Positions 1-9,381 of a DNA stretch of 64,000 nucleotides are shown here, one piece after another (position 1 is the first letter of the stretch; the number at the start of each line of letters is the position of its first letter). The position numbers and the translations under genes are program-made. The stretch lies in NCBI RefSeq assembly GCF_030010415.1, contig NZ_JASCSA010000005.1, one strand, 5' to 3'. The notes under the pieces are model-generated. The model was given only the letters and a program-made list of their open reading frames with translations. It made no database searches and was not told where the DNA came from. This DNA comes from Cobetia amphilecti (lineage in GTDB: Bacteria > Pseudomonadota > Gammaproteobacteria > Pseudomonadales > Halomonadaceae).

Positions 1-818
1 ATCATGTTTCCACCAAGGTCATTGGTGAAGAAGTGGAAGTCGAGGTAGCGATCGAGCGTCAGCATCGCGATGGTAGCGGTCAGAATCGGGAAGGCCGCGA
101 CGATCAGGACGTTGGCGCACAGTGCGGTCCAGGTGAAGACCGGCATCTTCATCAGGGACATGCCCGGCGCACGCATCTTGAGGATGGTGGCGATGAAGTT
201 GACACCTGTCAGCAGGGTACCGACACCGGAGATCTGCAATGACCAGATCCAGTAATCCACCCCGACCCCGGGGCTGTAATTGGCCCCCGACAACGGCGGA
301 TAGGCCAGCCAGCCAGTCTTGGCGAACTCACCCAGACCCAGAGAGATGTTGACCAGCAGCGCGCCGACCACGAACAGCCAGAAGCTGAGCGAGTTCAGGA
401 ACGGGAAGGCCACGTCACGTGCGCCGATCTGCAGCGGCACGACAACGTTGATCAGACCGATGACCAGCGGCATCGCCACGAAGAAGATCATGATCACGCC
501 GTGGGCAGTGAAGATCTGGTCGTAGTGATCCGGGGGCAGATAGCCCTGACCACCACTGGACGCCAGCATCTGCTGGGAACGCATCATGATCGCATCGGAG
601 AAACCACGGATCAGCATCACCAACGCGACGATGATGTACATCATGCCGATCTTCTTGTGATCGACAGAGGTGAACCACTCATTCCACAGGTAGGCCCACT
701 TTTTCTTTACCGTGATGAAGCCGACAAGGGCTGCACCACCGAGGATTACCGCCGCAAGCACGATCATGATGATCGGCTCGTGATACGGAATCGCCTCTAA
801 TGTGAGTTTTCCAAGCAT
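1..818 (-). CDS. cyoB: Cytochrome bo3 ubiquinol oxidase subunit I, N-terminal part (runs off window)
   Basis: This is the haem-copper terminal oxidase subunit that oxidises ubiquinol, reduces O2 and pumps protons in the inner membrane. Only the first 272 or so codons lie in the window. The ATG at 818 follows a GAGGA ribosome site inside the cyoA tail, and the two genes are 3 bases apart. Quinol-site residues fall at exactly the E. coli CyoB numbers: R71 and D75 in RGFSDAIMMRSQQ, and H98 in PPDHYDQ. The low-spin haem ligand H106 sits in FTAHG. These positions separate a quinol oxidase from a cytochrome c oxidase. The rest of the cyo operon (cyoC, cyoD, possibly cyoE) should lie to the left, outside the window. 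Confidence 0.96.
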   Translation of the reverse strand, partial: MLGKLTLEAIPYHEPIIMIVLAAVILGGAALVGFITVKKKWAYLWNEWFTSVDHKKIGMMYIIVALVMLIRGFSDAIMMRSQQMLASSGGQGYLPPDHYDQIFTAHGVIMIFFVAMPLVIGLINVVVPLQIGARDVAFPFLNSLSFWLFVVGALLVNISLGLGEFAKTGWLAYPPLSGANYSPGVGVDYWIWSLQISGVGTLLTGVNFIATILKMRAPGMSLMKMPVFTWTALCANVLIVAAFPILTATIAMLTLDRYLDFHFFTNDLGGNM

Positions 819-821
819 TGC

Positions 822-1805
822 TTATTCCTCGGTTGCCATCGCAGATTCAGCGTGACCAGAAGCGTCATGATCGGACATGCCGTCTTCGGCGCTGTCGTGA
901 TGCATTCCACCCTTCTTCATGTGGCGCATCTGATCATCGCTCATGCCCAGCTCCATGCCGTCCATGTAGGGCGCCATGATCTGCTCATACAGGTTCGGCT
1001 TGACCTGACCATAGAAGGTCGGGGCGACGTCCTCGCTCGGCTCCTTGAGAGCGGCAAGACCAGCGTCATCCAGCACCTTGCTGCTGCCGCGTGCCTTCTC
1101 GATCCAGGCGTCGAAGTCGCCTTCGCTCATGACATGCGCCTTGAAGTGCATGTCGGCGAAGCCGGCGCCGCTATAGCTGGCAGAGATACCGTCGTAGGTA
1201 CCCACTTCACTGCCGATCAGGTGCAGACGGTTTTCCATCCCCGCCATTGCATAGATCTGGCTACCGAGCTGCGGGACGAAGAACGAGTTCATCACCGTGT
1301 CGGATGTGATGTGGAAGCGAACCTGACGATCCACCGGCATGGCCAGTTCATTGACCGTCGCGATGCCCTGCTCCGGATAGATGAACAACCACTTCCAGTC
1401 CATGGACACGACCTGCACCTCGATCGGCTCACCGCCGTCGACGATCTCGGCACGCGGGTCCAGCTCGTGCGTGCTCTTCCAGGTCAGGATGCCCAGAGCG
1501 AGGATGATCAGGCACGGAATGCCCCAGACCACGATCTCGATCTTGGTGGAATGCGCCCAGTTGGGCGTGTAGGTCGCCTTGCTCTGCTTGGTATCGCGAT
1601 AGCGCCAGGCGAACCACAGCGTCATGAAGATGACCGGGATAACAACCACGAGCATCAGGTAGGTAGCAGTCAGGATCAGCGACTTTTCGGATTCACCGAT
1701 AGGCCCCTTGGGATCGAAGAGTACGGCGTCACAGCCGGACAGCATCAATAATCCCGCGAGGATAGGGAGTCCCCGCAGAGCCCCCCGCATTAGGCTTTTT
1801 CTCAT
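822..1805 (-). CDS. cyoA: Cytochrome bo3 ubiquinol oxidase subunit II (lipoprotein)
   Basis: Subunit II of the quinol oxidase, anchored in the inner membrane with a periplasmic cupredoxin domain. The start is the ATG at 1805, preceded by GAGG at seven bases; an in-frame codon at 1826 has no such site. The signal peptide ends in a lipobox LSGC (Cys25), and two membrane segments follow at about residues 42-62 and 86-106. The cupredoxin fold lacks the Cys and His pairs of the CuA centre, as expected for a quinol rather than cytochrome c oxidase. The last 60 or so residues form an unusual tail rich in His, Met and Asp. First gene of the operon, directly before cyoB. Confidence 0.96.
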   Translation of the reverse strand: MRKSLMRGALRGLPILAGLLMLSGCDAVLFDPKGPIGESEKSLILTATYLMLVVVIPVIFMTLWFAWRYRDTKQSKATYTPNWAHSTKIEIVVWGIPCLIILALGILTWKSTHELDPRAEIVDGGEPIEVQVVSMDWKWLFIYPEQGIATVNELAMPVDRQVRFHITSDTVMNSFFVPQLGSQIYAMAGMENRLHLIGSEVGTYDGISASYSGAGFADMHFKAHVMSEGDFDAWIEKARGSSKVLDDAGLAALKEPSEDVAPTFYGQVKPNLYEQIMAPYMDGMELGMSDDQMRHMKKGGMHHDSAEDGMSDHDASGHAESAMATEE

Positions 1806-1826
1806 CTCACGACCTCGTTGGAACAC

Positions 1827-3283
1827 GCCATGGCGTCATGACGAGCCCACATGTGGAACACAGCGTTCGAAGAAATGACCAACAGGAAGCCGTCGATCTT
1901 TCGAACGAAATCAGAAGATTTCCCGCAGGCGGGCACAGGATAGAGAAAAGACAGGGGGGCTGACTACGGGGCAGGATGACGCACCAGGGGCCACATGCGG
2001 ATGACTTCGGCCATCCGGTGCGCGCCAATCATGCCTTGAGCGGCATGAGTTCTCTCACGCTCGAGGGAGGTTAAAGCAGCGGGATCGGAGGGGGAAGCCG
2101 ACACTCACGGCAATGATGTCGCGACAGTGCATGCCTTGCAGGGCCAGACAGCTCGTCATTCACCGGCCTTCTCCGCGATGCCAGCCCCCCTGCCCTGCTT
2201 GATGATGCCCGTGAGAATCACGACCTTGTCGCGTCACAATTCAGTGCATCCCCACAGATGTCCTCGCCATCGGCGCACCAGGTGGCGTCGAAGCAACCAC
2301 TACCGCCACACGATACTGCGCAACAAAACCCCAATAAACAGCCACCAATTGAAATTAAATGCCAAAAATTGTACCGATAAGCCTTTCAAAAGTTGCTGAA
2401 GTACTCCCCCAACCCGGGCGAGAGAGGCATTTTCCCGACATGATACTTGTATGAGGCCGGCGTTCATTGACGAGAAAACATGCATCATTATCGATCATTA
2501 CCTGACAGGTAAATGCACCATGATGCGTCTCACATGATGCTGGCATTCCCGATCAACAGGGGACACTTTTTCGCAACCTTGGCATGCCATTCTCATGATC
2601 AATGCCGAACCAAATGGCCTGATGAGTGTCATTTTCCGTCATTCATTTACGCGGACTCACCACCTTTCTGCCAGATGACGCCCAGCCTTCCATCATAAAA
2701 AATACACAAATAAACACACCTCAGAAACTCTCTGGTTACCAATTTTGCACAAAAATCCGGTTTCCCGCCCCCATTGTGTGACTTGAGTCAGACAAGGAAT
2801 GAACTCGACCGCGGCGTCAGGAACAACATCCTCGAAAAAGGTCAAGACCTGCGACAATTGACCACACCAAAAATAGGGACAATGATCTGGGAGAATTTCC
2901 CGGGGCCTTTTCCACGCCCAGCGGCCACACAGGTCTCTCTTCACCAGCACCATCGGCCTGAGGTCAGGCGCGATTCGCGTTCCCCATCAGCGATGATTCG
3001 CGGCCGCCACTCGCCGCGACGGCCAGATTCTCGAGCTCTCGGTCTAGCGGTCTCTTGGCTTGCCGGGTCTCTTGGCTTGCCGGGTCTCTTGGCTTATCGG
3101 GCTCTGGGCCTGGCGGGCTCACACTCTCTCCAATGTCAGGGCCGTGCGACATGCTGCCTGAGCGGGTCGAGAGCCATGCCCTGAAACGCCCGCTTTGCGA
3201 TGACAGCTCTGCGATGACAGCTCTACAGCTACAGCTCTGCAATGACAGCTCTACAACAACAGCCCTGCAACGAGAGCCCTACC
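1827..3283. other. Long intergenic region between cyoA and the flavin reductase
   Basis: About 1.46 kb without a convincing gene; short open frames here have no ribosome site and no recognisable product. It lies between two divergent genes and should hold both promoters. AT-rich patches occur near 2330-2420 and 2690-2760. The right end carries two separate tandem repeats (3049-3115 and 3196-3293). I cannot place a specific promoter with confidence. Confidence 0.6.
3049..3115. repeat. 17-bp tandem repeat, about four units
   Basis: Three contiguous 17-base units with consensus GGTCTCTTGGCTTGCCG (3049-3065, 3066-3082, 3083-3099; the third has two changes), followed by a decayed 16-base unit to 3115. 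It lies upstream of the flavin reductase and outside any gene. Confidence 0.9.
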
Positions 3284-3293
3284 ATGACTGCCT
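3196..3293. repeat. 14-bp degenerate tandem repeat running into a start codon
   Basis: Seven consecutive 14-base units, the first two identical (TGCGATGACAGCTC) and the later ones drifting, at 3196, 3210, 3224, 3238, 3252, 3266 and 3280. The last unit contains the ATG of the flavin reductase at 3284. An earlier unit supplies an alternative in-frame ATG at 3242. Confidence 0.9.
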
Positions 3294-3913
3294 CCTCGAC
3301 CACGCATTCCCTCATCGCCGCCGACCAGCTTCCCGCAGGCATCCTCTATCGCCTGTTCTCGGGCAGCATCGCGCCCCGGCCGATCGCCTGGGTCTCGACC
3401 ATCGATGCGGCAGGCAACACCAACCTCGCGCCCTTCTCGTTCTTCACCATCGCCAGCATCAATCCGCCGGTGCTCGCCTTCAGCCCGCTGCGCAATGGCG
3501 AAGGCAAGACCAAGGACACCCTCAACAACCTCGGGCAGGTCGCGGAATGCGTCATTCACATCGGTGGCGAGGCGATGAGCGAGGCGCTCAATCTCACCAG
3601 CGCCAGTCTCGCCGCCGACGAGGATGAGTTCACCCACGCGGGCCTGAACAAGGTGGCCATGCCGCCGCTTGCGGTCCCGCGCGTGGAGGGCGCCCCGATC
3701 GCCTTCGGCTGTCGACTGCGCGACATCATCTCGTTCGGTGATCAGCCGCTGGCCGGTTCACTGGTGCTGGCCGAGGTGGTGGTGATGCATGCCGACGCAG
3801 CGGTCTGGGATGGGCGGCATGTCGACAATGAGGTGCTGCGTGCCATCGGGCGCATGGCCGGCAGTGACTATGCACGCACGGATAGCCTGTTCAGTTTACA
3901 GCGCCCCGAATGA
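3284..3913 (+). CDS. Flavin reductase-like FMN-binding protein
   Basis: A 209-residue protein of the flavin reductase-like split-barrel family, which binds FMN and often supplies reduced flavin to oxygenases or acts as an NAD(P)H:flavin reductase. The motif PRPIAWVSTID near the N-terminus, followed by NLAPFSFFTIASINPP and a stretch ending KDTLNNL, is typical of the family. The ATG at 3284 is preferred (GAGAG seven bases upstream); an in-frame ATG at 3242 would add 14 residues made of repeat DNA. It precedes a BCCT transporter on the same strand with a 232-base gap, so co-transcription is uncertain. The substrate cannot be told from sequence. Confidence 0.85.
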   Translation: MTASSTTHSLIAADQLPAGILYRLFSGSIAPRPIAWVSTIDAAGNTNLAPFSFFTIASINPPVLAFSPLRNGEGKTKDTLNNLGQVAECVIHIGGEAMSEALNLTSASLAADEDEFTHAGLNKVAMPPLAVPRVEGAPIAFGCRLRDIISFGDQPLAGSLVLAEVVVMHADAAVWDGRHVDNEVLRAIGRMAGSDYARTDSLFSLQRPE

Positions 3914-4145
3914 CTTTCCGGCACGGATAGGAAATCCATAAACCTTAATACAATCAATGCCTTTCAGCGCACGACAAGGATGGCTCAAGGTTTGACGCCA
4001 CCACCTGCAACTGGCAGAAAGGCGCATGTTGCACAAGGCTTCAGACCAAGGTCTGAACGCTTCCACCAGGCGGGACAAGGTCCCTCATTCTGACTCGAGA
4101 TGCCCACAGGAGCGGCTATCGAAAGAAAACATACGAGGTAACTCC

Positions 4146-5726
4146 ATGTCATCGAATCCGTATGTGACGGATTACCAGATCGGTCAGGACAATGTTCAGC
4201 GACTCGGGCTGGATGTCCACAAGCCGGTCTTCACCATCAGTGCGCTGCTGATCGTAGGCTTCATCCTGTTCACGCTGCTGATGCCCGAGTCGGCCGAGTC
4301 GGCACTGGGCGGCGCCAAGGCATGGTCCATCACCCATGGTGATTGGCTGTTCATGCTCTCCAGCAACTTCTTCATCCTGTTCTGCCTACTGCTGGTCCTG
4401 CACCCGGTCAGCCGCCTGCGTCTGGGCGGACGCGACGCCAAGCCGGAATTCAGCCGGATGGCCTGGTTCGCGATGCTGTTCGCGGCCGGCATGGGCACCG
4501 GCCTGATGTTCTGGGGGGTCGCCGAGCCAGTGGCGTACTACACCGACTGGTCCGGCACGCCACTGAACGCACCACCGCGTACGCCGGAAGGCGCAACGGC
4601 GGCACTCTCGGCCACCGTCTTCCACTATGGGCTTCACCCGTGGGCCATGTATGCCGTGATCGGCCTGTCGCTGGCCTTCTTCGCCTACAACAAGGGCCTG
4701 CCGCTGACGCTGCGCTCGGTGTTCTACCCCTTGCTGGGTGAACGTGTATGGGGCTGGAGCGGCCATATCATCGATATCGTCGCGGTGCTCGCCACCCTGT
4801 TCGGCCTTGCCACCTCTCTGGGGCTGGGCGCGGCACAGGCGGCCTCGGGGCTGGACCATCTGTTCGGCATCGGCGATGGGCTGGTCAGTCAGATCGGCGT
4901 GATCGTGGCGGTCACGCTCGCGGCCATCTACTCGGTGAGTCGCGGCCTGGATGGCGGCGTCAAACGCCTCTCCAATCTCAACATGATGCTGGCCGCGCTG
5001 CTGGTGGTGTTCCTGTTCATCGTCGGCCCGACCATGGACATCATCACCGGACTCGGCACCACCAGCGTCGGCTATCTGGAATATCTGCTGCCGCTCTCCA
5101 ACTGGATCGATCGCCCCGACGAAGGCTGGTTCCATAGCTGGACCATCTTCTACTGGGCCTGGTGGATTTCCTGGTCGCCGTTCGTCGGCATGTTCATCGC
5201 GCGTATCTCGCGCGGACGCAGCGTGCGCGAATTCGTCACCGCCGTGCTGGTGGTACCGACCCTGGTCACCATCGTGTGGATGACCGTCTTCGGCGGCACC
5301 GCACTGGAAGAGGCACGAGCCGCCGGCAGCGAGCTGGCCCAGGGCATCGACACTCCCTCGATGGCCATGTTCCAGATGTTCGACAGCCTGCCGCTGTCCT
5401 CCATCACCTCCTGCGTCGCCATCGTGCTGGTGCTGGTGTTCTTTGTGACCTCCTCCGACTCCGGCTCGCTGGTGATCGATTCCATCACCGCCGGTGGCAA
5501 GCAGGATGCTCCGACGCGCCAGCGCATCTTCTGGGCAGCGGCCGGCGGCCTGATCGCCTGTGCCCTGCTGTATGGCGGCGGCAGCACCGCACTGAGTGCG
5601 CTGCAGGCGGGCGCCATCTCCACGGGACTGCCCTTCACGGTGGTGCTGCTGGTGATGTGCTTCTCGCTGTTCCGCGGTCTGCGCTGGGAGAAGCGCGAAT
5701 ACGATCGCGCCAACGCAGCGACCTGA
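4146..5726 (+). CDS. BCCT-family betaine/choline/carnitine transporter, copy 1
   Basis: A 526-residue secondary transporter of the betaine-choline-carnitine family, expected to import a quaternary amine such as glycine betaine with sodium or protons. About 12 membrane segments are visible. Family motifs are GMGTGLMFWGVAEPV, which is the BetP sodium-site loop with T in place of the usual I, and the tryptophan-rich WTIFYWAWWISWSPFVGMF. The ATG at 4146 has GAGG eight bases upstream; upstream in-frame codons are ignored. Its first 19 bases are identical to those of the paralogue at 11562. Betaine uptake fits the dgc operon nearby and osmoprotection. Ends at a strong hairpin terminator. Confidence 0.95.
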   Translation: MSSNPYVTDYQIGQDNVQRLGLDVHKPVFTISALLIVGFILFTLLMPESAESALGGAKAWSITHGDWLFMLSSNFFILFCLLLVLHPVSRLRLGGRDAKPEFSRMAWFAMLFAAGMGTGLMFWGVAEPVAYYTDWSGTPLNAPPRTPEGATAALSATVFHYGLHPWAMYAVIGLSLAFFAYNKGLPLTLRSVFYPLLGERVWGWSGHIIDIVAVLATLFGLATSLGLGAAQAASGLDHLFGIGDGLVSQIGVIVAVTLAAIYSVSRGLDGGVKRLSNLNMMLAALLVVFLFIVGPTMDIITGLGTTSVGYLEYLLPLSNWIDRPDEGWFHSWTIFYWAWWISWSPFVGMFIARISRGRSVREFVTAVLVVPTLVTIVWMTVFGGTALEEARAAGSELAQGIDTPSMAMFQMFDSLPLSSITSCVAIVLVLVFFVTSSDSGSLVIDSITAGGKQDAPTRQRIFWAAAGGLIACALLYGGGSTALSALQAGAISTGLPFTVVLLVMCFSLFRGLRWEKREYDRANAAT

Positions 5727-5767
5727 GCCACTGCGCGCAGTGAAAAGAGGCGAGTGAGCACCCACGC

Positions 5768-5797
5768 AAAAGGGCCTGTCAGTCGACAGGCCCTTTT
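5768..5797. terminator. Bidirectional hairpin terminator after BCCT copy 1
   Basis: Perfect 13-bp stem AAAAGGGCCTGTC with its complement, loop AGTC, so A and T runs flank both sides. It separates the rightward transporter from the leftward small gene ending at 5854. Confidence 0.9.
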
Positions 5798-5853
5798 GTT
5801 CATCTGGCAATCAGTGTCAGCGCGCGGCGCGCAATCTTTCAGGAGTGCCGCGC

Positions 5854-6093
5854 CTAGCGCAGTCCCGGCAGCAGATACTTGTCCAGCGCCTGGCGCACCG
5901 ACGGCAGCAGGATATCGGAGTGCATCACCAGCTCGCGCACCAGTTCCTGCAGGCCCGGCACGCCCACCTCGGCATGCTTTCTGAGTGCCATGCGCGCGCA
6001 GGTATCCGCGCAGGCATGCTCGGAAATCTGCACGCCCAGCGCCACCAGCCGCTCACGAAAGTCTTCGTGATCAATCAGCTCCACGATCATCAT
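5854..6093 (-). CDS. Small conserved-looking protein downstream of formate dehydrogenase
   Basis: A 79-residue soluble protein of unknown function beginning MMIVELID and containing HACADTC. The start is set by AAGGAG seven bases before the ATG at 6093; an ATG six bases earlier is too close to that site. It follows fdsA on the same strand with a 261-base gap, the place where some formate dehydrogenase operons carry a small delta subunit (fdsD). I see no clear FdsD motif, so that identity is only positional. A terminator lies downstream at 5768-5797. Confidence 0.6.
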   Translation of the reverse strand: MMIVELIDHEDFRERLVALGVQISEHACADTCARMALRKHAEVGVPGLQELVRELVMHSDILLPSVRQALDKYLLPGLR

Positions 6094-6354
6094 CGTCATT
6101 CTCCTTGCTCGCTGACGGCGGGCATTGTCATTGGTATTGACCCACTCTGTTCTGAGCATAGCCTTTCTGAGGATAGCCGAAATGCACGACGGGCTGTCTC
6201 CGACATTCTGGTCAGACCGGGGCGCCCTCTGCGTGCCTGCCCACGCCACTGGCGTAGGCATTTGCGTCAGGCGCGTCTGGCTCGGTTGCGGTCTATTGCC
6301 TCGATCTATCCGCTCGGTCCAGCCCGCTTGCCATGTCCGCCTCACATGTCTGCT

Positions 6355-9300
6355 TCAGCTCTCCACACCCGCCGAGGCGGGTTCGGCTCTGGCCAGACGG
6401 CAGGCGGCGTACTTGAACTCGGGAATCTTGCCCACCGGATCGAGCGCCGGATTGGTCAACAGGTTGGCGGCGGCTTCGGCGTAGCAGAATGGCACGAAGA
6501 CCATGCCGGCCGGCGTCAGCGGATCGGCGCGGGTAGCGAGGGTGATCTGGCCACGTCGCGTGGTGATCGAGAGCGGCTCGCCCGGCGTGATACTCAGGCG
6601 CTCCAGCTCCACCGGATTGAGCGTGGCCACGGCGGCCGGCTCGAGATTGTCGAGTACCGCCGCGCGGCGCGTCATCGAGCCGGTATGCCAGTGTTCGAGC
6701 TGACGGCCGGTGGTCAACACCGTCGGATAGTCGTCATCCAGCGTCTCATCCGGCGGCGTGGGCCAGGTCGGTACGAAGCGGGCACGGCCGCTGGCGCGCG
6801 GGAAGCCCTCGCCGAATACCACATCCTCGCCCTCGCCCCCCGGCGTCAGGCACGGATAGGTCACCGAGTTCTCCTCGGACAGCCGCGCCCAGTCGATGTT
6901 GTCGAGGGAATCCATGCCTTTTTGCATCTCGGCGTAGATCTCCTCCGGCCCGGCGTAATCCCAGTCAAGCCCCATGCGCCGCGCCAGCTGCTGGGTGATC
7001 CACCAGTCCGGCTTGGCCTCGCCCGGGGCGCGCAGTGCCGCCCGGCCACGCTGCACCTGCCGGTTGGTATTGGTGACGCTGCCGTCCTTCTCCGGCCAGG
7101 CGTACGAAGGCAGCACCACATCGGCGAACTGTGCCGTCTCGGTGACGAAGATGTCCTGCACCACCAGGTGCTCCAGATGCGCCAGCGCGCTGCGCGCATG
7201 CTCGAGATCCGGGTCCGACATCGCCGGATTCTCGCCGAGAATGTACATGCCGCGGATCTGATCGGCGTGGATGGCGTGCATGATCTCCACCACCGTCAGG
7301 CCCGGCGTCGCCGAGAGCGGGGTCTGCCACAGCGCTTCCAGCCGCTCGCGCGCCGCCGTGTCGCCCACCGGCTGATAGTCGGGGAACACCATCGGAATCA
7401 TCCCGGCATCCGAGGCACCCTGGACATTGTTCTGACCGCGCAGCGGGTGCAGGCCGGTGCCTTCACGCCCGACATGACCACACACCAGCGCCAGCGCGAT
7501 CAGGCAACGCGCGTTGTCGGTGCCGTGGGTGTGCTGCGAGATGCCCATGCCCCAGAAGATCATCGCGCGCCTGGCGGTCGCGTACTCGCGGGCCACGGCG
7601 CGAATCTCTTCTGCCGCCACGCCACACAGCGGCGACATCGCCTCCGGCGTCAGCGCCGCGACATGCTCCGCCAGCGCGGCGAAGTCCTCGGTGTGTGCCT
7701 CGATATAGGCCTGATTGGCCAGCCCCTCGCTGATGATGACGTTGAGCATGGCATTGAACAGCGCCACGTCCGCCCCCGGCGTGAACTGGATCGAGCGATG
7801 CGCCTGACGACGCAGCGCCAGCGCACGCGGGTCGATCACCACGATGCGTGTGCCACGCTTGGCGGCGCGCTTGAAGAAGGTCGCCGCCACCGGATGATTG
7901 ACGCCCGGGTTGCAGCCGGTCAGCACGATCAGATCGGACTGCTCGGCCTGCATGAAGGAGGCGCTCACGCCGCCCGAGCCGACGCCTTCCATCAGCGCCG
8001 CCACCGAACTTGCATGACACAGACGCGTACAGTGATCGACATGGTTGGAGCCGAAGCCGGTGCGCACCAGCTTCTGGAACAGCCACGCCTCCTCGTTGGT
8101 GCACTTGGCGCTGCCGAAGCCCGCCAGGCTGTCGGGGCCATGCGCGCGCTTGAGGCGCATGAGCCCCTCGGCCGCGACCTCGAGGGCCTCGTCCCAGCTG
8201 GCCTCACGGAAGTGGGTCAGCGGGTGGGCGGGGTCAAAGTTCGCATCCAGCCCCTTGGCTACGCCGTCACGGCGGATCAGGGGGCGGATCAGACGCTCCG
8301 GATGGCGCGGATAATCGAAGCCGAAGCGCCCCTTCACGCACAGCCGGCCGTGGTTGGAGGGCCCGTCGCGGCCACTGACCGCGATGATGTTGTCCAGCCG
8401 CGTATCCGCGACGCGCTGTCGGCGCTTGTCAGTCTTGAGGGAGTCGCCGTCCGCCATGCCCTGCTGGGCATCCGCCAGGGTCGCGACCGGCTGGCCCTCG
8501 ACACTCAACGCCTCGCCGCTGCCGCGACTGACCTGATACTCCAGCTGACAGCCCACGCCGCAGTACGGGCAGATGGAGGCGACGCGCTCATCGACGGCGG
8601 CGCTGTCGCCGAAGCCCTGCTCATCCACCTGGGCGGCAGGCATCAGGGCGCCGGTCGGGCAGGCCTGCACGCACTCGCCGCAGGCGACGCAGGTGCTGTC
8701 GCCCATCGGGTCCTCGAGATCGAACACGATGCGCGTATTGCTGCCGCGCCCCGCCAGCCCGATCACGTCATTGACCTGTACCTCGCGACAGGCGCGCACG
8801 CACAGGCCGCAGCTGATGCAGGCATCATGATTGACCGCCATCGCGGTATGGGAGTGATCGAGAGCGCTGGCCTGCGTCGGCAACCACTCCTCCACCGTAT
8901 CCCCCAGCCACTCGCGGACCGTCTCGCGGGCGCCGCACAGGGTCTCGCGAGCGCGCCCGACATCCACCGCCAGCAGCTCGGCCATCGCCATGAAGTGGCT
9001 GCTGACATCGGGGTTGTGCGCCTCGGCGGGCATATCGGCGGCGAGCAGCTCCACCACCATCGCACGCGCCTCGCCGGCACGCCGTGAGCTGGCACTGCGC
9101 ACCACCATGCCCGCCCGCGCCTCGCGGATACAGCTGGCGGCGAGAGTGCGCTCGCCATCGATCTCGACCATGCAGGCGCGACAGTTGCCATCGCCGCGAT
9201 AATCCGGCGCTTCGCTGTAGCAGAGATGGGGAATCGTCTCACCGGCACGCTTGGCGATCTTCCATAGCGTCTCGCCGGGATAGGCCGTCACCTCCGCACC

Positions 9301-9381
9301 ATCCAGCGTGATGGTGAAGCCATCCTCGCGCAGCGGCTGATCATCCGAGGATGAGTTGCCCAACCCTGTCAGCGCATTCAT
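6355..9381 (-). CDS. fdsA: NAD-dependent formate dehydrogenase, molybdenum alpha subunit
   Basis: A 1008-residue cytoplasmic catalytic subunit that oxidises formate to CO2 at a molybdenum-bis(pterin) site. In order it has an N-terminal 2Fe-2S domain (HLCYSEAP through CRACMVEI, about residues 50-75), two 4Fe-4S clusters (CISCGLCVRAC and CVACGECVQAC), the bis-MGD-type CPYCGVGC cluster, then the molybdopterin domains. CTRLCHASSVAAL marks the active site with Cys, not selenocysteine, as the molybdenum ligand. The ATG overlaps the fdsGB stop (ATGA), with GGAGGTGA just upstream, so the two are translationally coupled. Electrons pass to NAD+ through the partner subunit. No fdhD sulfurtransferase gene is visible next to it. 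Confidence 0.96.
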   Translation of the reverse strand: MNALTGLGNSSSDDQPLREDGFTITLDGAEVTAYPGETLWKIAKRAGETIPHLCYSEAPDYRGDGNCRACMVEIDGERTLAASCIREARAGMVVRSASSRRAGEARAMVVELLAADMPAEAHNPDVSSHFMAMAELLAVDVGRARETLCGARETVREWLGDTVEEWLPTQASALDHSHTAMAVNHDACISCGLCVRACREVQVNDVIGLAGRGSNTRIVFDLEDPMGDSTCVACGECVQACPTGALMPAAQVDEQGFGDSAAVDERVASICPYCGVGCQLEYQVSRGSGEALSVEGQPVATLADAQQGMADGDSLKTDKRRQRVADTRLDNIIAVSGRDGPSNHGRLCVKGRFGFDYPRHPERLIRPLIRRDGVAKGLDANFDPAHPLTHFREASWDEALEVAAEGLMRLKRAHGPDSLAGFGSAKCTNEEAWLFQKLVRTGFGSNHVDHCTRLCHASSVAALMEGVGSGGVSASFMQAEQSDLIVLTGCNPGVNHPVAATFFKRAAKRGTRIVVIDPRALALRRQAHRSIQFTPGADVALFNAMLNVIISEGLANQAYIEAHTEDFAALAEHVAALTPEAMSPLCGVAAEEIRAVAREYATARRAMIFWGMGISQHTHGTDNARCLIALALVCGHVGREGTGLHPLRGQNNVQGASDAGMIPMVFPDYQPVGDTAARERLEALWQTPLSATPGLTVVEIMHAIHADQIRGMYILGENPAMSDPDLEHARSALAHLEHLVVQDIFVTETAQFADVVLPSYAWPEKDGSVTNTNRQVQRGRAALRAPGEAKPDWWITQQLARRMGLDWDYAGPEEIYAEMQKGMDSLDNIDWARLSEENSVTYPCLTPGGEGEDVVFGEGFPRASGRARFVPTWPTPPDETLDDDYPTVLTTGRQLEHWHTGSMTRRAAVLDNLEPAAVATLNPVELERLSITPGEPLSITTRRGQITLATRADPLTPAGMVFVPFCYAEAAANLLTNPALDPVGKIPEFKYAACRLARAEPASAGVES

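Noticed and set aside
1827..3048. Short open frames between cyoA and the flavin reductase (for example 2127-2399)
   Set aside because: No ribosome sites, biased composition and no recognisable protein features.
6100..6345. N-terminal extension of the small gene next to fdsA
   Set aside because: The strong AAGGAG site lies seven bases before the ATG at 6093, and the upstream translation is irregular.
5845..9087. A 1080-codon open frame on the + strand
   Set aside because: It is antisense to fdsA, whose cofactor motifs and ribosome site are clear. Long antisense frames are common in high-GC genes, and the product has no recognisable domain.
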